A DNA stretch of 64,000 bases from Oehlia diaphana (Eukaryota > Glomeromycota > Glomeromycetes > Glomerales > Glomeraceae): assembly GCA_003833135.1 (NCBI GenBank), contig QZLH01000005.1, positions 80,146 to 144,145 on the forward strand. The letters are read 5' to 3'. The position numbers and the translations under genes are program-made. Position 1 is the first letter of the stretch; every line of letters starts with the position of its first letter. The notes under the pieces are model-generated. The model saw only the letters and a program-made list of their open reading frames with translations. It had not been told where the DNA came from and did not search any database. Of the stretch, positions 11,231 to 21,861 are shown piece after piece.

Positions 11231-12700
11231 TCAATTATTGGCTAAAACATTTTTAAAAATATATCTTTCAATAATTTCATCATGCTGACGTGTTCTATTA
11301 CAAATAGAAAATAATAAAGGTTTACTTAATCTTTTTTCACAACCTTCCAAGAATAAATTCAATGCTTCAGTATTACAAGACCAATTTTCGGATAACCACA
11401 TCATTTTCAAATTTTTTGGTATATTCTTGCTAATTGCTTTCATTACGTTACTTATGTCATAACATAGTGAACCATTAACATTATTAAATATATAAAAATA
11501 TTCCAACTTTGAACATTTTTGAAAGAATAAAGGTAAAAAATAATTAATAACCACATTTGCATAAGACCCAAGGTATTCTGTAAGATTAGGACAATACATG
11601 ATTATTGTGGAGATTAATAATGAGAAATTATTTGTATCTTGTGGCGTTATCCAATATAAATATATACTTGTTAAACTTCCACCAGTATTCTTAATCAAGG
11701 TTGATATCTGATAAAGATAAGGAAAATCTAATTGAAGTTGAATTTCACGTAATTTTCGAAACTTAGAATTAACAAAATTTTCCATAAGATCTTTGCCAAA
11801 AGGTTCCACATGAGTTATTGCTAGTTTTTCTAAATTATTACAGTTTGAAAAAATATCCATTGAAAACATTCTATGAAGAGATAATGAAGTAAGAAAATTA
11901 ATTTTATGCTTTAAAGAATTTTCAATAATCGGAAATTGAAATTTTGTAGTAGTAGTTTCTATTGATAAGCTAAGTAATGGTTTTCGTTGAACTTGAATTA
12001 ATTCTGCCAATCCTTTGTTATCAATACAAACACAATTAATTCGTAAATGTTGAATATTATAACTAATTTTAGATGCTTGAAAGAAAATTTCCGGTTCTAT
12101 ACATCCATCAAATGAAAATTCGTTAAGCCATGACAACGATTTTTCCGCCCCAGGAATAAAATGAAGTCTTAAAAATGCATCCGAGAGACTCTTTACTTGA
12201 TCCGATCTTCTCAAATTAAGTTGTTTTAAATTATCACAACTTCCTATAAAATTATTATATAATTGTTCAAGCAATTGATAAGTTTGAAATATTGGAATAA
12301 AATTTTGTTCCTCTGATGGTGTTGTATTACAATTTCCGATCCACATTTCCGTTGCATCAAACAATATTACATTATCCAAATGTCGTAAATACGATGCATA
12401 ATTGAAGGTAGCCCTTCTTTTTAGTGTCGGCGTCATTTTTACTCCACATTTAGAAAGAATTATTTTTGCTTCATCACTAAGGCACATTATGTAGGTTGTG
12501 ATTAGCATACAAATCTTATCGTGAGCCAACTCGTGTTGTTGAATATTCATTAATGGTTCTTCCCAAAGCATGGGAATTGCTACTGCGCACCATTGTCGAT
12601 TCACCAATGAACATGACCGTAACGTAAAATAATCAAAATTTTGTTGAATTATAAATTCAAAGATCTCGATGAGGCACTCTACGGGAAGCTTTATCGACAT
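11231..12700 (-). CDS. F-box protein with leucine-rich-repeat-like C-terminus
   Basis: Single-exon ORF of 489 codons, ATG at 12700 to a stop at 11231. Residues 3-50 form an F-box (LPVECLIEIFEFI, then LRSCSLVNRQWCAVAIPMLW, with the typical Leu/Pro, Cys-Leu-Val-Asn and Trp positions). F-boxes recruit Skp1 in SCF ubiquitin ligases. The remainder shows irregular repeats of Leu/Ile/Asn-rich strands (for example NLKQLNLRRS, IQHLRINCVCI, NLEKLAITHVEPF), consistent with a divergent LRR substrate-binding solenoid. Single-exon F-box/LRR genes of this size are common in the genomes of arbuscular mycorrhizal fungi. No break is visible. The substrate cannot be inferred. Confidence 0.85.
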   Translation of the reverse strand: MSIKLPVECLIEIFEFIIQQNFDYFTLRSCSLVNRQWCAVAIPMLWEEPLMNIQQHELAHDKICMLITTYIMCLSDEAKIILSKCGVKMTPTLKRRATFNYASYLRHLDNVILFDATEMWIGNCNTTPSEEQNFIPIFQTYQLLEQLYNNFIGSCDNLKQLNLRRSDQVKSLSDAFLRLHFIPGAEKSLSWLNEFSFDGCIEPEIFFQASKISYNIQHLRINCVCIDNKGLAELIQVQRKPLLSLSIETTTTKFQFPIIENSLKHKINFLTSLSLHRMFSMDIFSNCNNLEKLAITHVEPFGKDLMENFVNSKFRKLREIQLQLDFPYLYQISTLIKNTGGSLTSIYLYWITPQDTNNFSLLISTIIMYCPNLTEYLGSYANVVINYFLPLFFQKCSKLEYFYIFNNVNGSLCYDISNVMKAISKNIPKNLKMMWLSENWSCNTEALNLFLEGCEKRLSKPLLFSICNRTRQHDEIIERYIFKNVLANN

Positions 12701-14116
12701 TTTTGGTTAATCTTATATACAATAGTTTTATGATCGTCTAATATACAAAAATGTAAAATTAATTACTATGAGTTTTTTTTTTTAAATAATGATAATAATA
12801 ATAATAATATAATAATAATAATAATAGGTCAAGATAAAAAATATTTTTATTAAAAAAAAAAAAAAATTATTTTCTGTTTATTTTTTTCTAATATTATAAA
12901 TAAAATAATTAAAACGCTTACTTATGAAATTTTTTTAACTTATTATCGGTACTTTGCATAAAAAAAAAAATTTTTTTTTGATCGGAATGTAAAATTTCAT
13001 TAATATATCATTTTATATACTTTAGTTAGGTTCAATAATGTCAACGCAATCGAACCAAATCAAGAAATCGCCGAAATATTTTTAGAAATTCAGCCTCAAC
13101 CTCTATTTTTAAACTTGTCGATCAATTGTGTTCGAGAACAGTCCTGATTATTCCTTTGATTGGTTAACAAAAATAGAAGCGATGACGCCGCTCTTTAAAT
13201 AAGTTCACACTAGTCCAAAATTAGTAATTATGGAATGACAATTTATGCAATGCGTGATGATTATAAAAAGCACAGGAATGGTTGTTGCGTTTCTGCGTTT
13301 CTGTGCTTGGAAAAAAAAAAAAAAAAAATTTGAAAAACAAACAAGTCATGAAGATTTATCACAAAATGTGCAATGTAATCATGTAATCATGGAGAAATTA
13401 GTATAAATGAATGTTTCAACAATTATATTCTTTAAATCATCACTGAAAAAGAAAAAGAAACTTTGAAGGTAGATTATTTGTAAGGAAAGAAAAAACATAC
13501 TTGAAAAATAGCGTAAATTTATTAAAATATCTATTTTTTGTTATTTTATGTTGAAAGTTATTCAACATCAAACTGGATTTTTCTTTCATTCGTCTTTCAG
13601 ATCTTTCTTTTTACAATATTTACTAGAAAAGTTCTTAAGTTCAATAATAAAAATGTTGATTGGGAGGAAAAAATGCCATGGTGTTCATTGAAGTATTCTT
13701 GGAGATGTATAAATCTTTATTCTTGGAGACGTCTTGACTTATAATTAATTAAAAGTCTATAAGAAAGAAATTCTGGTATTTTGACCTTTTTTTAAATTTA
13801 AGTCACGTGAATATATTTATTACTGCGAACCGAATCCCACAATCATACTAAACCATATATAATGTTAAATTAGGTAAATTATTTTCCTTTACCGACAATT
13901 GCACATACAGTTCATAAATTATTTATATTTTCTCGTGTATTTCGTGAGCATTCCCGTGCAAAATAATAATGTAGAACTTTTTTAGAGGATTTTACCTTTT
14001 TTCAATAAGAAAAGTGGTTCGAATCTGTTCAGAGGGTTCTTACATTTTAATTGGATATATTGCGCCACAACACAAAATTTTTTAATCAAAATGTTAAGAA
14101 TTGAATAATATGAAAT
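12701..14116. other. Spacer between F-box gene and DM9 array
   Basis: Contains an ATA/ATAATA microsatellite at about 12787-12826 and A/T homopolymers. An ORF at 13538-13744 (68 codons) has low-complexity hydrophobic sequence and is not supported as a gene. From about 13800 onward the sequence resembles the spacers inside the DM9 array (shared ATTTCGTGAGCATTCC near 13950), so it belongs to the repeated unit. TCACGTGA occurs at 13803-13810. Confidence 0.5.
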
Positions 14117-14763
14117 TTAAGGATTAAGTGCAAATACAAAATAATTATTAACCAGAATTTCACGTCCATCAAAACCGTACCGTAGTGTATTCCTCTGGGC
14201 AAATGCTGTTGAAAAAAAAAATATTTAATTTTTTTAAGTTCGCTTGTTATGAATGAAAAAGAACTGTAGCAAAAAAAAAAACTACTTTACCAATTCTAAC
14301 TTTTCCATTAAATTCCGTTTTAGTGATATATAATTCTTTATCGTCCTGTCATCTAAAGGAAGAAAGTTAAATCAAAAAGATGAATGCAGAAAACTTCCGG
14401 CTTCGTGGCCACCTTTCAGAGAAATAAAGATCGTGGTTTGAAAGCTCCCGAACTTTACAATTAACAAATAAATAAATCAACAAATTTTTTTTTTTTTACT
14501 AAATAATATTCAACCAAATGAAAATAAGATATGTCTTCGGTTACCGGTTTAATTCTTCTTTCTTTTCTCCCGCCATTACATAGCGATCTTGATCTACATA
14601 TCCTATATGTATCCCACCTTTAAAATGTCCCTTACCAATTGCATGATCTCCTTCCCAGAATGAAATTGGAAGGACTTTTCCAATAGCAAGCTTCAACTCA
14701 TGACAAATAACAATGAAATAATCGAAAGATAAGGGTTGCCTTATGCTCTTGCGCAATCGCCAT
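14117..14763 (-). pseudogene. DM9/DUF3421 repeat protein, array copy 1, degenerate
   Basis: The start (MAIAQEHK at 14763) and all five exon equivalents can be aligned to copies 2 and 4. The first-exon donor is lost (AAGGCAACC where copy 4 has GGGTAAAT), and the WGGKEE..YEVL block of exon 2 is scrambled and ends in a TAA. Exon 3 has a one-base deletion that breaks the frame, and its donor reads GG instead of GT. Downstream, the last exon is still readable (YGFDGREI..., stop at 14117-14119). Several independent lesions make it a clear pseudogene. It retains the FWEGDHAIGKGHFKGG and IHIGYVDQDR blocks of the first DM9 repeat. Confidence 0.8.
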
Positions 14764-15141
14764 GAATAGTGCTATGATATGTGAAAATGCGAGTATATAT
14801 ATATATATATGTTCAACATTTTAAAATATCGAATGTTTGTTTTAATAAGGTTTCTTTTATTTCGAGAAAAATCTTTTAGATTATTCATTATTGAACGAAT
14901 CACAATTCAATTTTAAAAGTAACCAATCTTTTAATTAAAATTCGAACGAATCCCTAAATTAATGTTATATATTTAGTATTGCCGAAAAGTGCGTATATAG
15001 TCCATAATTTTTAATTTTCTCGCCCTTTTTCAAAAAAAAAAAAATAAATAAATAAAAAAAAAGTGATTCAAATCTGTTCAAATCTGTTCAGAAAGTTTTT
15101 ATTACAATTTAATTAATTCCATTTGTATCGAATTATAAAAT

Positions 15142-15891
15142 TTAGGACTTAATTGCAAGTACAAAATAATTACTAGCCGAATTTTCAATTCCATCCAAAC
15201 CGTAAGCCATTGAGTGCCAATTCTTTTAAGAAAAAATTTTTTATTCAAGAAGTTCGTTTGTTATAAACGAAAAAAAAAGCTGTAGCAAAAAACATGACTT
15301 ACTGGTCTAACTTTACCAATTCTGATTTTTCCATTATGTTCCGTCTTAGCTATATATAATTCGTCACTGTTGTTCTATTATTAAATGATTAAAGAGAAAA
15401 ATTTTTAAACAAAAGCAGACCAAACGAATATAGAATAGAAGAAAACTTACGGCTTCATGTCCTCCTTTTAGAGGAGTAAAGGATTGTGGATTGCAAGCTC
15501 CCGAACTTTACAATAAATAAATAAATTAAATTAACATTAAATTAATCACTTCATAATAAACAGTTTTTGAAGGTAATTTTACCGTTCAACCCAATGAAAA
15601 TTAGATTTATCTCCGGTTAAAACTTCATAATCATGAAGAACTTCTTCTTTCCCGCCCCATGACATTACGAGACCTTCCCGATCTTTATCTACATATCCTA
15701 TATGTATTCCACCTTTAAAATGTCCCCTACCAATTGCATAATCTCCTTCCCAGAATGAAATTGGAGGAACTTTCCCACCAGAAGCTTTAACCCAATTTGC
15801 TGCCTAAATGACAAATAAATTTTAGATTTATTACCGAAAGAAAGTACTATATTAAAATAATGCTTACAGAGTGTTCTTGCGCAAATGCCAT
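15142..15891 (-). CDS. DM9/DUF3421 repeat protein, array copy 2
   Basis: Five exons: 15868-15891, 15583-15803, 15451-15505, 15303-15374 and 15142-15222. All junctions are GT-AG and the phases agree (151 codons, 150 residues). The first exon encodes only MAFAQEHS. The first DM9 repeat runs from AANWVKASGGKVPP through FWEGDYAIGRGHFKGG, IHIGYVDKDREG, WGGKEE and YEVL. The second runs from FTPLKGGHEA through ELYIAKTEHNGKIRIGK to YFVLAI. The GG..E, LYIA, H-NGK-IGK and YEVL positions are the DM9 hallmarks. In animals DM9 proteins include oyster mannose-binding lectins and insect and fluke stress- or infection-responsive proteins. No signal peptide is present, so a cytosolic carbohydrate-binding role is only a guess. 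Exon 4 has one codon more than copy 4. Confidence 0.8.
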
Positions 15892-16286
15892 TATACGTGA
15901 AAAATTAGATTAGAGAAAAGTGTGGAGTACAGTACTTCAATTTATACGTCGTCTGTAAGATCATGTGAATTTTTATAAACATTGTCCAAATATTGTGAAA
16001 ATCTTTATATAATCACTACTGTTAACTTTATTAAATAAAAATATTTGTGAATAACTTATTTCGAGAAAAGTCTACATTATTTAATTTAGAAGTAATCCTT
16101 AGATTAAATTCTGACGAATACATTAAATCAATGTAATTTATAAATCGGTCAAATTATTTTATGTATTTCGTGGGCATTCCGTCAATCTTTTTAACTTTTT
16201 TTCACGACTTGTTCAGAGAGAATTAATTACTTTTTTTAAAATATGTATCTATTACAACTGACAAAAAAATTTTTATATTAAATAAT

Positions 16287-17035
16287 TTAAGGCTTAATTG
16301 CAAGTACAAAATAATTCTTAACGTAATTTTCTTGTCCATTCAAACCATAATTCATTATGTTCAAATGCTGTTAAAAAAAAAAAAAAAAAAAAATTAAATA
16401 TTTTCAAGTTCGGTTATTGTAAAAAGAATTATAGCAAAAAAAAAAGTCTTTTTTGACCAGCTTTACCAATTCTAATTTTTCCATTATGTTCCGCTTTAGC
16501 GACATATAATTCTTTATTAGTTTCCTAATAATTAAAAGAAAAAGTTGAAAATATAAAATAGAATTAAATAAATATAAAAAAAAAAGGAAACTTACAGCTT
16601 CATGTCCTCCTTTCAAAGGAATAAAGTTTGATTGTGGTCGACAAGTTTCTGAACTTTTACGATTTGATTAAAAAATAAAAAATAACTATTGTTATAAAAA
16701 AAAAATAATAATAATTTCTACCATTCAACCCAATGAAAATGAGATTTATCTCCAGTTAAAACTTCATAATCACGAAGAATTTTTTTCCTCCCCATCCAAT
16801 AACGAGCCCTTCACGATCTTTATCAACATATCATATATGTAAATCATCTTTAAAATGTCCTCTACCAATTGAATAATCTCTTTCCAAGAATGAATTTGGT
16901 GGAATTTCTCCACCAAAGGCTCCAACCCATTTTGCTGCCTAAATAATAAAAAAAAAAAAAATTTTTGATTTATAACCGAAAGAAAGCATTGTATTAAAGA
17001 TAATTGCTTACAAAGTGATCTTGTGCGACTGACAT
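16287..17035 (-). pseudogene. DM9/DUF3421 repeat protein, array copy 3, degenerate
   Basis: Colinear with copies 2 and 4 from ATG (17035, MSVAQDHF) to TAA (16287-16289). Lesions: the conserved HIGYV block carries TGA in place of the Gly codon; a 4-bp deletion in the WGGKEEF block (near 16778-16785) shifts the frame; and the exon-4 donor is gone (GGTCAAAAAAGAC, no GT). The remaining exons stay readable, for example CRPQ...FIPLKGGHEA and ELYVAKAEHNGKIRIGKAGQ. The damage looks younger than that in copy 1. Confidence 0.8.
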
Positions 17036-17441
17036 AAAATGTGAAAAAAAATCGGGAAATGCGTTAATTTATAGGAGTGATTCTTCTGCAAGGATCATGT
17101 GAAGATTCTTTTTTAACAGCAAAAATATTGATGATCATTTAGCTCACACAAATATTTGTTTTTCGATACTATTCTTTTAAAAATCCTTGTAAGAAAAACA
17201 CAACCATTCTTTAGTATGTTTAGTTTTAAATTCGGACGAAATTCAATTTAATAATATAACATTATTCCGTTTTTTAACAAAAAATTTATAAAATATTTTA
17301 TTTTTTTCGCTCGTAAAATTTCGTGAACATTACAATAACATTTAAAAAGAAAAAAAAAAAAATAATGAATTACAATAAAATTATAAAATTTGAATTTTTT
17401 TTTTAAAAAAAGATTCAAATAATAAATAATTATAGAATTTT

Positions 17442-18208
17442 TTAAGTTCTAAATGCAAATACAGAATATTTAAGAGCCGGAATTTCACGTCCATCCGCAA
17501 CATAATTCATTCCATCGATTAAATGCTATTAAAAAATTTTTTTTAAAAAAAAAGTTCACTTATGATAAACGAATTAAATTTTCATAAGGAAAAAAAATAA
17601 AAAGCTTACTTGACCAGCTTTACCAATCCTATCTTTTCCATTATGATGCGTTCTAGCGATATATAATTCTTTACCATCCTGTTTTTTAAAAAGGAAAAAA
17701 AGTTTTAAAATAAAAGTAGATCAAAAAGAGTATGAGATAGATGGAAGAAAACTTACAGCTTCATGACCTCCTTTTAAAGGAATAAAGTATTGTGGTCGGC
17801 AAGCTCCCGAACTTTTATAGTTTAATTAAAAATAAATAAATCAACAAATCTTTTTTCCTTTTTTAAAACAAACAATATTTTGAAAAATAATTTTTACCAT
17901 TCAATCCAATGAAAATGAGATTTATCTCCGGTTAAAACTTCATACTCACGAAGAAATTCCTCTTTTCCGCCCCATCCAATAATGAGACCTCCTCGATCTT
18001 GACTTACATATCCTATATGTAATCCACCTTTAAAATAACCTCTACCGATTGCATGATCTCCTTCCCAGAATGAATTTGGTGGAATTACTCCATTAGCAGT
18101 TCCAACCCATTTTGCTGCCTAAATATTAAGGAAATTTTAGATTTATAGTCAAATGAAAGATTAAATTATAAAGATAATATTTACCCAATGTTCTTGTGCG
18201 ACTGCCAT
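17442..18208 (-). CDS. DM9/DUF3421 repeat protein, array copy 4
   Basis: Five exons: 18185-18208, 17898-18118, 17757-17811, 17610-17678 and 17442-17525. They are GT-AG throughout and give 151 codons (150 residues). The N-terminus is MAVAQEHW, then AAKWVGTANGVIPP. The first DM9 repeat contains FWEGDHAIGRGYFKGG, LHIGYVSQDRGG, WGGKEEF and YEVLTGDKSHFHW. The second contains YFIPLKGGHEADGKELYIA, HHNGKDRIGKAG and GREI...YSVFAF. It is the copy furthest upstream in the array and is intact. The length fits a two-repeat, single DUF3421 unit. Family assignment rests on motif recall, not a profile search. Confidence 0.8.
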
Positions 18209-19400
18209 TATGTAGTAAATGAAAAATTATAATTTATTGAAAAGCGAAGAAAGAGAAAAAATATTTCAATTTATATACATGAATTATCTGCGGGATCATG
18301 GGAATATTTTGTCGGGGAAGTGACATAATATCCATTTATTATATGCTCATACCCCCCACCCCCGTAAAAATCTTACGTTACACTTAATATGTTATATGAC
18401 CTTCAAATACCCACCCCTAAAATATTACGTAATAAATTCACTGCTCTAACTATTTACAAGTATTTATTAAGAATCATCTAACTAAAATTACTCTTTAAAT
18501 ATCGAAATCAGGCAATATTCAACTTTTTTGTATGATTCATAAATAATATAAATTCATAATAATATGAAAGTCGTTTTTTTTTCGAGAAAATCTTGGCTTA
18601 AAAATTCTTGGCAGACTATACAAACGAAATCATTTCTCGATTTTAAAAGGCAAGCCTAATCTCAACAAAATATATACATTTGTATAAAATTCCAAAAACG
18701 AGTGTGGCCGAGTTATTCTTGGCAAAAACGAATACCTGTTGTAGATCAATGCATGCTTCTCTCCCGTGTACTACCTAATGTTTAACATATGTGGTCTTAC
18801 ATTTATAATTGATTTATAAGTCTCTCAATAATTCCTCAATGTTTCCTAAATAATAATCCGCATAATTATTACAATAATTAAATCCACTTTTAAACAATAA
18901 GCGATAACTTAATTTATCTATAACTCCTTTTCGATTTCTGATATAATGTTGATTTAAATGGTGCAGATCATGCAGATAAGTCGTATGTTCAAAATATTAC
19001 TTCACTAGAAGTTACACAAACTCGCGTTTATATTATTTGCTTATTTTTTTTTATTATACAATTGAACATAACTTTTTATTTTTCTTGCTATAAAAAATCA
19101 TCATAAATTTTTTTTTTTTATATTTCTATATGTATGATACAAGTTAAAAATAAATGATACGCGTCATCTAGACCTTTTTTTCTATTGAATAAAATGTAAG
19201 TTATAATTTCACACAGTGAAATTTGAATAAATTGATAAAAAGTGTAGAGAATAAAAAAAACTAAATACATATAAAAATCAAGTACTAAATATATTTGAAA
19301 TATTATTAAATATTATAAATTAATAAATAAATAAGAAAAAAGATATATTAAAAATTAATCATAATTTTATTATTATTTAAAGAAAAGGGGAATCCGAGCT
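18209..19400. other. Spacer with C-rich tract
   Basis: No gene. A pyrimidine tract ACCCCCCACCCCCG (about 18349-18362) and a later ACCCACCCC are unusual in this AT-rich context and could form an i-motif or a G4 on the opposite strand. The rest is AT-rich 3'/5' flanking sequence of the neighbouring genes. Confidence 0.4.
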
Positions 19401-21861
19401 TTACACCTCATTTGTGTCATCTTGATAACCCGAGATATCAAAATCATAATCATCTCCGGAATCATGTTCAGATTCAAGTGTTGATGACTGTTGTATATTA
19501 TTCTTAAATCAAAAATTAAAATGTGAGCTTTTTTTTCTTAATTCATTCAAAAGAAATTATTTATTATTAAATATTAATTATTACTTACTTGAACTTTTTT
19601 AGCATCATTTTTGTTTACAAGGATTGATTTTTTCGGATTTGAACTTTTAACTGCCTCTTCTTGATTAGGTTCCGTTCGGAAACGAACTGATTTCTTACGT
19701 ACAACTTTACCACCATTCTCCACATTCTCATTGTTTTTAGTTTCAGAATTGGATTCATTATTTAAATCAATTTTCTTTTCTACTTTTGCATTCAAAATCT
19801 TTTCTGCATGTCTTTTAAGTCCATCAAGATCATACTTTGGTTTAGGACCTACTTGAGCAGCGGCCCCCGTCATAATAGGAGCACTTATTTCATTTATTTC
19901 GGAACGGAAAGCAGTATCACCATCGACCTTTTCGATTTTCATATTTGATTGGCTTGGTTGAATGAACCGAGTTGTAATTGTTTGCGTCATATTCAATTGA
20001 TTTTCGGATTTACCAGATGGTTCATCTACGCGTTCAATAACCATATTTGATTGCGTGGGTTCAATGTATCTCATGGCAGCTGATTGTGGTAAATCATGAT
20101 CATGATTAGGATTCGATGGTGTAACTTTTGAAATGTTATTTTCAGGTGCAATTTCAATTTGACTCATCCCATCAGTAGGTTGAACTGAATACATACTACT
20201 TGCATGACTATCTGGTCGATTAGAATTTTCATTTGTTGTGGGTATGTCACTTAATAATTTTGTAAACGAGCTATCACTGATATGCGAAAGATTTTTTGAC
20301 AATGTAGAAGGTATAACGCTTGCAATCATATCATCTAATTCTTTAAGTTCGTTATTAGTAGCTTCTGAAATTATTGAAAAATCTTCATTCATATTGTTCA
20401 TATTGTTAGGAACTGGAAACGTATCCTGATACGATATTGAAGAAGAACTATTTTGATCATTTGTAGGAACTGGTTCACTTTTGGAAAATGATGGTGAACG
20501 CGAGGAATCTTCAAGAGAATGAGGTGAAAGTGGTGGAGTTCTGTATTGCTGAGGTTGATATGAACTTTTTGGAGATAATAATGTTCCTTGAGTTAGATCT
20601 ATAGAATATTCTTGTTGAAAATGTTGAGAGTTCCTGTAAGATTGATCATTTTGTGGACCTCCGTACGAATTTGGTTGATGTGATTGTTGTGGTAAATATG
20701 GTGATGGTGGATACGATGGTGTATTAGGAGTGTTAGGAGTATTAGAATTGAACTGTGACTGTGATAAATATGGTGACGGAAAATCATCTTGGTACATATT
20801 TGGAGGATACGGTGGTGTATTGGGAGTGTTAGGAGTATTAGGAGAGTAAGGTGAATGTGGTAAATATGGTGACGGATAATCATCTTGTGATGAACCTTGG
20901 TACGTATATGGCGAATATGGTGGTGTATTAGGAGTGTTAGGAGTATTAGGAGTGAAATGTGATTGTGGTAAATATTGAGATGAATAGCCATCTCTCGATG
21001 ATCTTTTATAAGAATCTGATGGATATGATGGATCATTTTGTTGGTAATTAGGAGGGAATTGTGGTTGTAATAAATTAGATGAATCATCATCCAGTGATGG
21101 TCCTCTATAAGAATCTGATGAATTTGATAAAACTTCTTGTTTGGAATTAGAAGGTTGTGGTAAATAAGGAGATGAATGCGATATATCCTTAGATGATTGA
21201 GAGTAAAAGTTATTATTAACGGAAGGTGGGACTAAATGTGAGTCGTTTGAATCCGGGGATGAAGTACTGATAAATTGAGAGACATTATGATCTATCATTA
21301 TCGGAAAGTTTTTTCCTTGTTCATTATGGTCATCTCTAAATTTTTGTGAAGAGTTAGATCTGAAATCACCACTTCGTTCAGCATCACTTGATTTTTTACC
21401 ATCTCCAACTATCTTCCTTCTAATAAATATTACAATTAGAACAATAACAACAAAAGCTCCACCAGCAAGACCGAGTATTTCGGGCCCATTAACACCATCA
21501 TCATCAACATCTGAGACAGTGTTTTCTAGAGTTTTATTATTTATTGTATTATTGTCTATAACCGGAGGCAAGGTAGGAAAAGGAGCTAATAATTCTTCAT
21601 TAGGATTGGTATTTGTAGGAGTAGGAGCTGTGGTTTAACGAGAATTTAATTTAGTATAAAATATATATATATTTTTTTTCATTATATATTTATTTTATTA
21701 CGATTTTTTATTATAATCGAACTTTCAAATAACAACAATTATTTAATAATTAAATACTTGAATAGATTAAATTAAAAAAGATCATTGATAAAAAGAAATT
21801 TTTACAAGTTATGCTAACCTTTCTGACGTTTCTGTAACTGAATAACGTTTACAAAATACAT
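19401..21861 (-). CDS. Single-pass membrane protein with long Pro/Ser-rich tail and NTP repeats
   Basis: Three exons are supported by phase: 21819-21861 (start MYFVNVIQLQ; donor GTTAGC), 19589-21627 and 19401-19502, 728 codons in all. The large exon itself has no N-terminal ATG (the first candidate codon is TTG), so an upstream exon is needed. Residues about 64-83 form one transmembrane helix (ILGLAGGAFVVIVLIVIFI) followed by RRK, which places the long C-terminal part in the cytosol (inferred). Residues about 240-315 carry three units built on NTPNTPNTP followed by a Pro/Tyr/Ser-rich stretch. Further on are two related motifs around TRFIQPSQSNMKIEKVD, and the last exon is acidic (EHDSGDDYDFD). 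The TP/SP density suggests phosphorylation by proline-directed kinases. No named family is recognised. The true first exon could lie further upstream and encode a signal peptide. Confidence 0.75.
20690..20960 (-). repeat. In-frame tandem repeat encoding NTPNTPNTP units
   Basis: Three imperfect copies, about 100-125 bp apart, near 20720, 20820 and 20930. Each encodes NTPNTPNTP followed by PP/SYPP and ends in a PSPYL-type block. The core GTATTAGGAGTGTTAGGAGT is shared almost exactly at the DNA level. Such an array is prone to unequal exchange, so length polymorphism is expected. Confidence 0.8.

Noticed and set aside
13538..13744. 68-codon ORF near the DM9 array
   Set aside because: Low-complexity hydrophobic sequence, no paralogue in the array and no splice support.
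20599..21090. 163-codon His/Ile-rich ORF on the minus strand
   Set aside because: A shifted-frame shadow of the Pro/Ser repeat region of the membrane protein. The main frame is open for over 600 codons and has a membrane helix.
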